DNA of 64,000 nucleotides, from positions 38,164,916 through 38,228,915 of the forward strand of contig CM076847.1 of NCBI GenBank assembly GCA_039519185.1. Reading direction: 5' to 3'. Each line of letters opens with the position of its first letter. The stretch's first letter is position 1. Below are positions 8,804 to 19,184 of the stretch, in pieces. The notes under the pieces were generated by a model. The model made no database searches. It worked only from the letters and a program-made list of their open reading frames with translations, and was not told the origin of the DNA. The translations under genes were made by a program, and so were the position numbers. Source of the DNA: Astragalus membranaceus. Taxonomy: Eukaryota; Streptophyta; Magnoliopsida; Fabales; Fabaceae.

Positions 8804-10755
8804 TTATTTCTCCCTCTCGTGCGTGTAATAATCTCTGAGATGACGAAGACCAATCTTCCTTATTAACAGTTCAAAAGTTTTGCTTGGCAATGACTTTGTC
8901 AGAAGATCTGCTAAATTATCACACGAGCGAATTTGTTGGATGTTAATATCACCATTCTTTTGAAGATCATGAGTGAAGAACAATTTTGGCGAAATATGTT
9001 TTGTTCTATCTCCTTTAATATACCGTTCTTTCAGTTGAGCAATGCATGCAGTGTTATCTTCATACATAGTTGTTGCAATCATTTTCTCAGAAGACAAACC
9101 ACAAGTTTTTTGTTTATGTTGAATTACTGACCTCAACCAAATGCATTCTCGACTTGCATCATGTAGTGCTAAAATTTCTACATGGTCAGATGATGTGGAT
9201 GTTATGGTTTGTTTCAGTTGAGCAATGCATGCAGTGTTATCTTCATACATAATTGTTGCAATCATTTTCTCAGAAGACAAACCCCAAGTTTCTTGCATAT
9301 GTTGAATTACTGACCTCAACCAAATGCATTCTCGACTTGCCTCATGTAGTGCTAAAATTTCAGCATGGATAGATGATGTGGCTGTTATGGTTTGTTTTAC
9401 AGACCTCCATGAAATGGCTGTATCACCACATGTAAACAAATAGCCTTTTTGTGATCTACCATTATAAGGGTCAGATAAATAACTTGCATCTGCATAACCA
9501 GTTAAATCTGACTTTGATTCATTTGAATAAAACAAACTCATATCCATTGTACCTTAAGGTAAGGAAGTACGTGCTTGATTCCATTCCAATGTCTTCGCAT
9601 AGGTGAAGAATTATACATTGCTAATAGATTGACAGCAAATGATATATCAGGACGTGTATAATTAGCAAAGTGCATTAGCGCGCCAATTGCACTAAGATAT
9701 GGTACTTCAGGACCAAGTAGCTCTTCATCCTTTTCTCGACGTCTAAATGGATCTTTGTTCACATCTAGTGATATTACAACCATTGGTGTACACAGTGGAT
9801 GTGATTTGTCCATGTAAAAATGTTTTAGAACTTTTGTTATATAAGTTTCTTGATGTACAAAAATTACATTCTGTAAATGTTCAATTTTTAATCCTAAACA
9901 AAATTTTGTCTTTCCTTAGTCCTTCATTTCAATCTCTTTCTTTAAACAATCTATATCTTTTGGAAGCTCTTCAGGAGTTCCAATAATATTTAAGTCATCA
10001 ACATAAACAACAATTATAGAAAATTCTTTTCCAGATCTTTTCATAAAAATACATGGACATATGGGGTCATTCTTATATCCCTCATTTAACAAATATTCAC
10101 TGAGATGATTATACCACATACGTTCAGATTGTTTAAGTCCATAGAGAGACTTATTCAACTTGATCGAGTAATCTTCTCAAGTGCCTGAGTCGTTTGTCTT
10201 AGGAAAATTAAATCCTTCAGGGAGTTTCATATAAATTTCACTATCACGTGAACCATACGAATAATATGTAACAACATCCATCATATGTAAATTTATCCCT
10301 TCACGTGCTACAAGGCTGACTATGTATCGAAAAGTACTTGCATCCACTACAAATGAATAAGTCTCTTCAAAATCAATGTCAGGTCTTTGCGAAAATCCTT
10401 GAGCAACAAGTCGAGCTTTGTGTCTCACAATTTCACCATTTTCATTTTGTTTTCGCACAAAAACCCAATTATATCCAACTGGCTTCACACCTTCAGGTGT
10501 TCGGATTATAGATCCAAAGACATTTCGCTTAGAAAGAGAGTTTAATTCCATTTCAATTGCGTCTTTCCAATTTGTCCAGTCATTTCTTTGTCTACAGTCT
10601 TTGATGGACTTTGGTTCATGATCTCATCATCACTCATCACATTCAGCGCTATGTTATTTGTAAAAATATCGTCAACGTTGACTTTATTTCGGTTCCATCG
10701 CACTCCATTTAACACATAATTTATTGAGATCTTTTCAAAATTCTGAACTAGATGG
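8804..10755 (-). pseudogene. Copia pol remnant: RT and RNase H
   Basis: Reading the minus strand from 10755, RT begins with WVFVRKQNENGEIVRHKARL, VAQGFSQRPDIDFEET and MDVVTYYSYG, then continues through LNKSLYGLKQS and the catalytic IVVYVDDLNIIG. RNase H follows with TGYADASYLSD, HAEILALHEASRECIWLRS and YEDNTACIAQLK. In-frame stops sit near 10177 and 9916, and a one-base loss near 9545 shifts the frame. The RNase H domain is enlarged by a 61-residue tandem duplication. The final QQIRSCDNLADLLTKSLPS is the typical copia pol end. Confidence 0.85.
9029..9394 (-). repeat. 183-bp tandem duplication inside copia RNase H
   Basis: Two direct copies start with TTTCAGTTGAGCAATGCATG at 9029 and 9212, exactly 183 bp apart, and keep the reading frame (61 codons). 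Each copy contains HAEI/HVEI (catalytic Glu) and YEDN (catalytic Asp), so these catalytic segments occur twice. The copies differ at several residues (for example HMQETWG versus HKQKTCG), so the duplication is not an assembly echo of an identical stretch. Confidence 0.92.
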
Positions 10756-12323
10756 AATTAATCCATCACTTTAAACTTCCAAAAGGCATAAAAACCCATC
10801 GGATAACTATCCAGTAATAACTGAATTCTGTATACATGAGTCCGAAGACTAACCATAGTTCAAATCCAAAAGACGGTTTACATAGTAAAATACCTTCCAT
10901 TACAAAAATCTCCTTAAGGATCCCCTTTAAACTTAAGCAACCACATCCGTAGCTACTTCTCCTCGATTTGATTGATCTTACCCTGTTAATTTGAAAACAC
11001 CACAATATAAATAGTGAGATACAATCTCAGTGAGCTTTTTCGCTACCTCTCACCGTATAACTTCCGGTGTTTTACTTATCTTTTCTCTTTCTCTTAGCAT
11101 AACCTGAGAAATTACTTCACAATTTCCACGGAGAATCCACCCAACAATAGCTATTTTTGAGTAAACATGTGTTGGGCCTTGGCTTCGGGCTCATGACTTC
11201 CTTCCACCAAGTATGCTATTAACTCGGGATCGTCATCCCCATGGTGTCTTATATAATTACTTTCGATTCTTGGTTTTCTCACTCGATTGAACATAGGTCA
11301 CCATAAGACAACAATTGTAATATTAAAACAAGATTTCACAACAAAGACATCATTCAAGCATTCTAATACATAAATTATGTGCAGTATTTTTCTCCAGTGG
11401 TACGACAAATTCGGTGATTTAATTAAAATATCAGACAGTGATGAAAATGTGCAAACGACCAGTCATTGGAATGATATGGAAGTCTAGTTTGAGAATATAA
11501 TTTTTATTTTTCAGAATAATGCTACAGTAAGTACAGTTTAATAAAACATTGTACATCAGTTCAGGAACAGGACAAAAACTTTTGTCCAATTTGCAACTCA
11601 GTTTTCTTTTTGAATTCTCAACCAAATAAAGCAAATCAAATGTCCACATTGAAGCAAAACGAGTCTAGTTTCCAAACAAACAAGAATCACTAAAAATGGA
11701 GTTCTACAGAAGAATGTATATGAGAAATACTGAACCTATGTTACACAGTTTTTTTTTTCAGAATTTCGATTTTAGTATCTCAACTACTTGGATATGATTC
11801 CTAATGCTTCTTCCAAACCAAACTCAGTTATGATCACATTCCAAACTACTACAATCAGGGTACCTAACACATCACATTACATGGACTAATTATCATCCCA
11901 AATGAAGCATCATTTTGAGTCAAGTTTATGACAATTCAACTTTGCAAGTAGTACAATATTTTTAAACTCAATTTTCAGAAACACATGCCATTTAATCAAA
12001 TCAAAACAAAATTTAGAACGAATGCATTCCATTCAATTCAGAATAAACCCATTCTTTTGATGAAATCAAGCAGAAGACACAACATGGGTTCAAGAACTCA
12101 TGTCAAACATACACATTTCAATGGAATCCTGCTAGCTTTCCATATTAATTAGCCACAACTGAAATCATATCATCAATCACAAAATCTACCATTTCAGCAA
12201 CTTTGAATCATTTCAACAATTTTGAAATAATCAAGGGCCCATGCAAATCATTTCAACTGAATAGAAACTCATCTCCTAGCACACAAGATCATACAACACA
12301 AAGTAAGGTAAAGAACTCACTTG
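10756..12323. mobile_element. Chromovirus-like LTR fragment, left part (split by the Ogre insertion)
   Basis: Non-coding sequence related to 5540-6080 (shared motifs such as ATAGTTCAAATCCAAAA and GGATCGTCATCCCC). It is cut by the large Ogre-like element at 12323/12324, and the same unit resumes at 48169 and ends at 49428 with GGGTATTACA. The ACTTG at 12319-12323 is duplicated at 48164-48168. Its own left end, next to the copia remnant, is not a recognisable LTR start. Confidence 0.6.
12319..12323. repeat. Target-site duplication ACTTG, left copy
   Basis: ACTTG directly before the 5' LTR start TGTCATACCC; its partner is at 48164-48168 directly after the 3' LTR. Five bp is the normal gypsy integrase stagger, which proves the outer element spans 12324-48163. 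Confidence 0.93.
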
Positions 12324-12491
12324 TGTCATACCCGAATTTTATCCGACTAATTGAAAAATCCCAAAATTTTATCGCTCCGCATATTGTTCTAAACGCGGGA
12401 GTCTTTGGCACTCTCGTGCAACGATTTTGTTTGACACTCGTTACTTTCAAAAAAAAGTCCAAAAAAATATATAATAAAAATAATAATAAAT

Positions 12492-12690
12492 AACGCGAGC
12501 GCGTGTTGGTTGCGAGTCACGTGTGAGTAGTTGCGTCACTGCGCGTTTATTTTACCGCGTTTTAGAAAAGTAAGGATAAAATGAAATCAGTGTTGATAAC
12601 TTACGCGTGTGCGCATTAAGACGGGTACGCATTCATATTCGTAACGCCAGCGCGTGTTAGTTGCGAGTCGTGCGCGAGCGGTTGCATCGG
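12492..12690 (+). repeat. Duplicated CpG-rich motif block in the Ogre U3
   Basis: AACGCGAGCGCGTGTTGGTT at 12492 recurs as AACGCCAGCGCGTGTTAGTT at about 12643, 151 bp apart, with further ACGCGTGTGCG and CACGTGTGAG copies between. The 3' LTR has the same pair. CACGTG and ACGCGT cores are palindromic and are plausible transcription-factor sites. Confidence 0.7.
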
Positions 12691-13180
12691 TTCATGTTAC
12701 CGCTTTTATTATCATAAAAAAAATATACTAATAGTAAAATAAAATCAGTTTTTTAGCCGTCCCCTTTTTTAATTTTGTTACATATACAAACAAAAAATTT
12801 TAAAAAAAAAAGGCAGAATAGTACAAAAAAAAGTTAGCTCTTTTATGTACATGTAGACAAGAAAATTTAATTACAAATAATACAAAAATCAAAATACAAA
12901 CAAAAAGGGTACAAAAAAAAATAAAATAATAATAAAGCAAAAAAATCAGAATAGGACAGCAGCAACTTGCTGCCTTGTTTTTTTTGGAGCTACAAACCCA
13001 AGCTTCTCTCCTCTTGCCCCTTTGCTTGCTTCCCATTTTCAGCAAAAACATGGCAGCATTGGCAGCAACTCTGCTCCACCCTACTGCCTCACACTGCCTC
13101 CACCAGAGGTTGTTGTGCTTTATGGTCTCCTGGAGTTGTGATTCCCTGCTTCATACCACACCTACACCACAGTTCTTCAA

Positions 13181-13188
13181 TATAAATA
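13181..13188 (+). promoter_or_regulatory. TATA box of the outer 5' LTR
   Basis: TATAAATA within CTTCAATATAAATACCAGGC. The homologous TATA in the 3' LTR lies at 47865-47872. This marks the U3/R boundary and would drive element transcription. Confidence 0.75.
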
Positions 13189-13496
13189 CCAGGCACAGTA
13201 ACACTGAGAAGGAAAAAAGATACGCACAACAATTCACATACAAAAAAAATATACAGAAACCATATTTCAACTAGAGCAGAATAGAGGGAAAATACTGTGT
13301 TATTTTCCATTTCAAAGAGTCTGGAACTAGGTTAGTTCCTAATTTATTTGTTTATTCCAAAGACCATTTCTTTCCAAAAAAGGTTTTTCCGATGTTTTAC
13401 CTTTGAAAAATATTGGTGGCGACTCTAAAATCCCGTTGTGCGAAAAGAAGACAAAAAAAGAAAAAAATCCCTCAAAGGATTTTTCGGGGTGCGACA

Positions 13497-14510
13497 GCTG
13501 GCGACTCAGCTTGGGAATCTTTTTCTTAAGTGGGTCAAGCCGATTAATTGAATGTGTGATTTGCTTTGCTGATTTAACATGCTTTGTTTTACCTCCCTTC
13601 TTCCTACTTTTGTTCTATTTTCCATGCCATTTGTTTGCTAGATTTTAGAACGTTCCTTCTTCTCGGCTCCTTTTCTTTGAGGTAAGCAATGCGTGTAATT
13701 ATTGTTGACTTCTTAGAATTGTTTGTATATTGAAATGATGTATGCATGTTGAACCCTAGGGTAGACGACCTTTTTGTCTGGACTGTTCATGGGTTTTCTT
13801 GCAGGTGGGGAAGGGTAGTTATTTCTAGGTGTTGTGCCCTCAACACACACTTCACATCCTATACTTGTGAGCATTGAGTGGGGCCTAAAACCCAAGGTCT
13901 GAACAAAAACCTAGGAGAGTGGGAACGATTAGTGACTGCCATTCGTAGACCTTTGTCTGTATGGCTCTCATGAAAGTTTTGCCCAAGAGTACGCTTTGTC
14001 ATGATGCCTCACACTCGGTAGCTTTCTACGATTGAGGGTGTCATCATGAGAGAGACTTTAGCTCTTGGTTGCCATTGTGAGGATGTGATTAGAACCTACA
14101 TGGGAGGTTTACCCTTTTCGTCGACTCTAGACCCTAGGATTCCCACCCTTTGTAGGACACGGGGGCACGCCTTTGTTTGTTGCATTAGCTTAGGCATTCC
14201 TTTTTCTCAAACCCTATTTCAAAATTGTAGAAAGTAATTTTCTTTTCCCCTCATAAACACCTACATGAGGTGGCATGTAGCGTGTATCTTTGAAAATGTT
14301 CAAAGTACCACCAATAACCTCATTTTCTTACCCTTTTTCTATGTAAATAACACATCATTTCGCATTCACTTCATTTTACACCATTGCATTTGCACCTGAC
14401 AAAATTTTGAAAAAAAAACTTTCATCATTTGCATTCTTCATGCATTAAAGTTTGTTTGCCGGAAATTGCAACATAACACCGAGCCTTGTCACAGGGGTGT
14501 AAGAAGCAAT
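13497..14510 (+). other. PBS and untranslated leader of the outer Ogre-like element
   Basis: The PBS TGGCGACTCAGCTTGGGA starts at 13499, two bases after the LTR; the inner copy has TGGCGACTCCGCTGGGGA. I recall a tRNA-Arg primer for Ogre elements, but cannot test it here. The leader is about 1 kb without a conserved ORF. It contains a potential long hairpin at 13999-14049 that is kept in the inner copy. Confidence 0.8.
13999..14049 (+). other. Conserved leader stem-loop
   Basis: Outer arms TCATGATG (13999-14006) and CATCATGA (14042-14049) are perfect complements, and an inner GTAG-CTTT-CTAC hairpin sits at the centre. The inner element keeps both arms and the inner hairpin at about 38777-38827 on the minus strand. 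A role in packaging or dimerisation is only inference. Confidence 0.5.
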
Positions 14511-15934
14511 ATGGGATCAAAAGGCAAAACCGCATTCAATTCGAGGTTCCCCATTGTAAAGAAGATTGATGTAACTAGTTTGAAGGAGTATGCTTCCCTA
14601 TTAGGTCCTATTGAGCTCCGGTCCTTCGACAAGACTTATGGGAACATCCGCAAGTTATTACAGTTAGAAGTACAAGGGTGTGCCATCACCGCCCTATGTT
14701 GGTTCTATGATTCAAAGGTTAGGTGTTTTCTTTTCAAGAACTTCCAAATGGCGCCTACCCTAGAGGAGTATGAAAAGATTTTGGGTTTTGATCGCTCAGA
14801 GGTTAGACCTTACCAGTATCAGGGGCGGTATTATTCAGATGAGAAGTTTGCTTCCCTGTTACAAATCAGTGTAGGAGAGGTACGGTCCCACAAAGCTGAG
14901 CGTAACAAGATATTTGGGTTTCCTCAGGAGTACTTTGAGAGTTTGATGACTAGTTATGTAGTATCAGATGATTGGGTTTCTTTCAAGCAAGTGCTAGCCT
15001 TGACCATCTTCGGCATTGTTCTTTTCCCTCAGATTGAGAAACATATAGATGAAACCGCTATTGGTGTGTTCCTAGCTTTCAAGAGTGCAAAAAGTCCCAT
15101 CAATTCGGTTCCCGCTATTCTCGCAGAGACCTATCGTGCCTTCACCCGCCATCATGAGTTCCGAAAGGATAAGATGTGTTGTTCCTTCCCTGTGCTATAT
15201 GCTTGGTTGATCAGTCATGTGTGCATTAACAAAAGTGATGTTGGGGATTTGCTTTCCTATGCCTTGGGTTGTAATCCGAAGACTATGAGCCCTCAGGAGT
15301 GGAAGATACTTTTAAGAACCTCGATGCTCTTCAAATTTGATGGTTCTCGCACAAGTGTTGGGAAGATAAATCCTCAGTGATATTCCAATGTGGCAGTTTC
15401 CAGAACGTTCCTCTCATGGGAACACAGGGATGCATCAATTATAACCCATCTTTGACCTTGAGACAACTCGGGTACCCTATGCGGGACTCACCCTCCGAAG
15501 CTATGCTGTCTCGTTTTTACCTCCATGCGGGGATCCCTAAAGACGAGGACTTACTTCGGCGAGTCTTGCAAGCTTGGGAAACCGTGGTGCGGAAGGACAA
15601 AGGCGAGTTATCTAAAAGGACCACTGCTATCTCCTTCACTCAATGGCTTGAAAAGAGGATTAAGGAAGCTCGATCATCCAACCAAAAGGTGCCATCACTT
15701 GAAGAGAAAATACCGGAACCCCACGTTCCCCTCATTGAAAAACTAGAAGAGGCTAAGTTGGCCTTATCTAAAGCGGAAGAAGAGAAAAGGGCTTTGCAAA
15801 ACCGATTGGGAAAGGTGATGCAAGACAAGCGGAAGCTAGAAAATGAAAATGCTCTCCAAGCCGCAGCTATTGAAGCAACCAATAGGAAACTTGAAATAGA
15901 AGAGGAGAGCAAGAGGGAAATTCAAAAACATTTG

Positions 15935-15939
15935 AAAGG
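15935..15939. repeat. Target-site duplication AAAGG of the solo LTR in ORF1
   Basis: AAAGG at 15935-15939 is repeated at 18233-18237. Joining the flanks at one copy gives back a reading frame that matches the uninterrupted inner ORF1. Confidence 0.93.
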
Positions 15940-16451
15940 TGTAACACCTCATTTCTACCCGGCAATTTATAATAAAAATTATCAGATTTTAAAAATCATT
16001 TTTTTTTTATACATCCAAAAAGGGATGTTACATTTACTTCAAATAACGTCAACAATTGGTAACAATTTCACTTATAATTCAAACATGATACGTGGCACAT
16101 AACAAGTGGGGCAATTCCTCAAAAATAAACGGTTTAGTCCACATAACAAGGACTTCGTCATCACGCAGCGGAATAAAAGGGAACAGTTTCATAAACATTG
16201 TTGTAACAACATCAATACAAATTATCCAACAGTGTCATATAAAATAATAACTAATAGCTAGTGTTCGCCCCCCAGGTGCTACGTATCAGAGCAACGACTG
16301 ACTCAAGGGATGAAGGATTATAAGCCTTCACAGACGGTTACCTGTAGGGTAATAATAAACATAAGGGGTGAGTCTCAAACAGTATAATAAAGTTCATAAT
16401 AGGCAATATGCCAGAGTAGTGAACTACATCAACCACATATAACAACAACAT

Positions 16452-16453
<2 letters not shown>

Positions 16454-16485
<32 letters not shown>
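16454..16485. repeat. (AT)n microsatellite
   Basis: Thirty-two bases of perfect AT dinucleotide repeat inside the solo LTR. Confidence 0.95.
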
Positions 16486-16488
<3 letters not shown>

Positions 16489-17103
16489 AACAATATCAAC
16501 ATATATACCTCTATATCAACCACATATAGCAACTATGGTAATATCACGAATGATATGAATAAATGTATGAAATGCAACCCACATGGGGCATATGCATGTG
16601 GTAGCATCATCGTCAATAAATTTGCCATTAGGCACATCGTCAATATTTGAGCATCATCATCGTCAATAGCTCGAAGGCCGAAACCTTACATCATCAATAT
16701 ATATGCATATGTAATGCATGCGACTTCATGAACAATCCAATAGGTCAAAGTCATCACAACAACAACATCATCCATGTCATCATCATCATTTGGCCATTAG
16801 GCCCATCGTCATTAACAACATCATTATCATTTGGTCATTAGACCCATCGTCATTAACATCAATATCATTAACAACAACATCATTAACAACAGCATACAAC
16901 GACCACAACGAAACGACATGATAGAGGGCGCAAAGGGCGCCAACACCCATTCACAAAAATATATCGTTTTGCCTAAAAAATAGAATATTCAGTTAGGCCT
17001 CTGAATAAGCTTTCCAACGCATTTTAAAACATTTCAATCGGGTTCCTGGATCAAAAGATATCGCTGAAATGAAAACAGGGAACGCAACACAAATCCAGAA
17101 ACT

Positions 17104-17580
17104 GGCGCCCATAGAGGATCCTGGCGCCCAGCAACACAGCAACAATGAAACTGGTGCAGGAAGGGGATCCTGGCGCCCAGGGGAGCAACGCAACACAGAA
17201 AAACTGGCGCAAGCAGAAACTAGCGCCCAGGGGAGGGGATCCCAGTGACATTTCAGAATACGCAACTTAGCAACCAAAACTCAGCACCAATGACATCCAG
17301 GCAACATAACTATACGGATACACAACTTAGGAACGCAACACGGGCAGCCAAAATTAGGCGCCCTTGGCGCCCAGGCACAGGGAACCTGGCGCAGAAATCA
17401 GGAACACACACACAGGGGCAGCAACACTGGCGCACAGCATAGACACAAACAGCAACACAGGCGCACTGGGTAGCAACACTGGCGCACAACACTCAGACAC
17501 GCCTAGACACAGGCGCACAACAGGCGCCCAGCACTTAGACAAGGGCGCACACACCAACACAAAATGGCGCCCTTGGCGCC
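17104..17580. repeat. GGCGCC-rich degenerate array in the solo LTR
   Basis: Many copies of TGGCGCCCAG, TGGCGCACA, AGGCGCCC and relatives, separated by CAACAC-rich spacers, across about 480 bp. A similar block occurs at the matching place of the related LTR (58378-58645). Apparent ORFs over it are repeat readings. Confidence 0.75.
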
Positions 17581-18880
17581 TAAGGTTCTTCTAATCCAAT
17601 TTTTCTAGACTTTCATGTGTTCAATCACCAACAATAATTTCAAACATCACATATTCATTCTAACATCATCAAATACACGTTTTATCAAGCACTTAGCATG
17701 CATTCCAATCCTCACATACATCTAACAAATCGCATACTTTTCAACAAACATCTAGTGAGCATCAAATCTTCATCAATACATTCATACACCACAAACAACA
17801 TCAAAATCATAAGGAGAACGATATAAATCTAAAACCCCCACATACATCCCATTATAAACCCTATTATAAAGCAAGACCCACCCTTACCTTAGATTTTCCG
17901 AAGATGATGATCTTTCCACGGGAACACCAAGAAACCACAGCAACCGAGCTTCTCTCCTTCTTCTCTCCCTTTGCGCGATCGCACTCTCTCTTCTCTCTTC
18001 ACGCCGTTTTCTTTCTTTCTTTCTCAAATGATGCGAATTGCATCAATCCCTAGCGCCTAGGAGCCTAAGTCAATGGGCTTGGGCTCTTGGGCCAATCTTA
18101 CGGCTCCGTAATTACCGGATACTACTCCCTTCATTTAGATAAATCACTATATTAATAATTTAATAAAATTATATCAATGTAATACTTAAATAATTTAATC
18201 AAATAATTAATTAAATTATTTTGGGTGTTACAAAAGGTGTTAAAGAGGAAGTAAAGAGGTGCGCCTCAAAGATGAATAGGGCCGTGGCAGAAGCAAATGA
18301 ATGGAAGAAACTATATGCCAAGTCATGGAGGAATGAGAAAATGGTTAGAGATACGCTAGCTAAGTCAAAAGAGGAATTCCAAGTGATGAAGTTTGAATTG
18401 GAGAACCAAGTGAAAAGCATCAGGCAAGATAGAGAGTCTCTCATAGGGATCTTGAAAGAGTATCAACAAACTTTAGGGTTTGAACAAGGAAGGTCGGAAG
18501 AATTAAAGAGGAATCTCCGATGCCTAAGGGAATCTTATGGGCAAGTGCAAGCAGAAAGCCAGTATTGGGAGAAACGTTTCATGGCATTAATCGGCAGAAT
18601 AGAAGACCAAGAGATCGTCAAGGAGCTAAGGGATGCGATTCAGCTTTGGAGGAGCAAATTTTCAAAGCTAGTAGGACTAGCTAACTAAGCTGTGAGGGAT
18701 GTTCCCAAGAAGCTAAGAAGAGCTGAAGCGAAAATGAACCCTTTCAACACTCCGGCCAAGGTGTGTGAGTTTGTCGAGTACTGCAAGATTTGGACGGAAG
18801 AACTCATGGAGAAGGCCAAGGGGGCAGCCGAAAGCAAGAAGAGAAAAAGGAAGGAGAAATTGAAAGCTATATGCCTTTGA

Positions 18881-19184
18881 AGTTCACTTTAGAGCATTGT
18901 AATAATCCTTAGGAAATTGCAAATTTTCTCTAAAAAAATTATAATTTTCTTCAGAATATTGTACTTTGCCTTTCTTTCGAGTTTGAAGTTGTAGTACTCC
19001 TTCCTTCTGAATAAAGTGTGTTTGTTTTTTCTATTGCTTCCAACCTCGTTGCAACCAAAAATTAAAAAAAAAAGTGTTAGAGCTTTAAACTTACACGCCT
19101 ATGATAAGATGAGTTGCACCGCGATTCCCGGCACCAAAACAAACATAAAATCATACATATCGCATTGCATCTGCATTCATTTAT
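18881..19184 (+). other. ORF1-gag spacer of the outer element
   Basis: Three hundred bases of AT-rich DNA with no ORF of note, between the ORF1 stop and the gag start. The same spacer occurs in the inner copy (35890-36237). Ogre ORF1 and gag are known to be separated by stops, which raises the question of how gag-pol is translated. Confidence 0.7.

Larger units (their letters stand above)
8344..10755 (-). mobile_element. Truncated Ty1/copia element, 3' part, minus strand
   Basis: On the minus strand the order is RT, RNase H, short 3' region, polypurine tract, 3' LTR. RT before RNase H with YVDD and the DNLADLLTKSLP end show Ty1/copia. Integrase, protease, gag and the 5' LTR are missing: homology stops near 10755, where chromovirus-like LTR sequence begins. 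The pol region has two in-frame stops and one frameshift. The C-terminal ILRKIGLRHL-type sequence and ~270-bp LTR resemble the Ivana/Oryco group, but the lineage is not certain. Confidence 0.82.
12324..13496 (+). mobile_element. 5' LTR of the outer Ogre-like element (1173 bp)
   Basis: Starts TGTCATACCCGAATTTTATC and ends TTTCGGGGTGCGACA. It matches 47001-48163 almost throughout, with small indels. The left third is rich in ACGCGYG-type motifs. A TATA box lies at 13181-13188, about 310 bp before the LTR end. Compared with the inner Ogre LTRs, the termini and the area before the TATA box are related, but about 2 kb after the TATA box are absent. Confidence 0.92.
15940..18232 (+). mobile_element. 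Tekay-like chromovirus solo LTR (2293 bp) inserted in ORF1
   Basis: Starts TGTAACACCTCATTTC and ends TTGGGTGTTACA, with inverted ends TGTAACACC/GGTGTTACA and a 5-bp TSD AAAGG. It has no coding region, PBS or internal domain, so it fits a solo LTR left by LTR-LTR recombination. It contains an (AT)n tract, a block of CATCATCGTCA-type repeats with GGCC(A)TTAGGCCC, and a GGCGCC-rich block. Diverged from, but clearly related to, the LTR starting at 56994. Assignment to Tekay rests on the termini and LTR length. Confidence 0.85.
14511..18880 (+). pseudogene. Ogre ORF1 protein gene (outer copy), interrupted
   Basis: Encodes the extra protein that Ogre elements carry upstream of gag; function unknown. 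The N-terminal region (SRFPIVKKIDVTSLKEYASL ... LRSFDKTYGNIRKLL ... FQMAPTLEEYEKILGF) resembles the legume DUF7745 family. The C-terminal half is a long Glu/Lys-rich coiled coil ending in a basic KKRKRKEKLKAICL tail. The ATG at 14511 was chosen because it matches the inner copy's ATG at 38310. Breaks: a one-base loss near 15304 shifts the frame, a 2293-bp solo LTR sits at 15940-18232, and a CAA-to-TAA stop lies at about 18686. Without breaks the product would be about 690 residues. Confidence 0.87.

Noticed and set aside
12967..13274. Overlapping 70-100-residue ORFs in the outer LTR around the TATA box
   Set aside because: Overlapping in several frames inside U3/R, and disrupted in the 3' LTR partner.
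16454..16485. (AT)n tract as a transposon end or origin
   Set aside because: Simple microsatellite within a solo LTR whose ends lie elsewhere.
17051..17594. Cys/Ala-rich ORFs over the GGCGCC array of the solo LTR
   Set aside because: Repeat readings on both strands; not conserved at 58378-58645.
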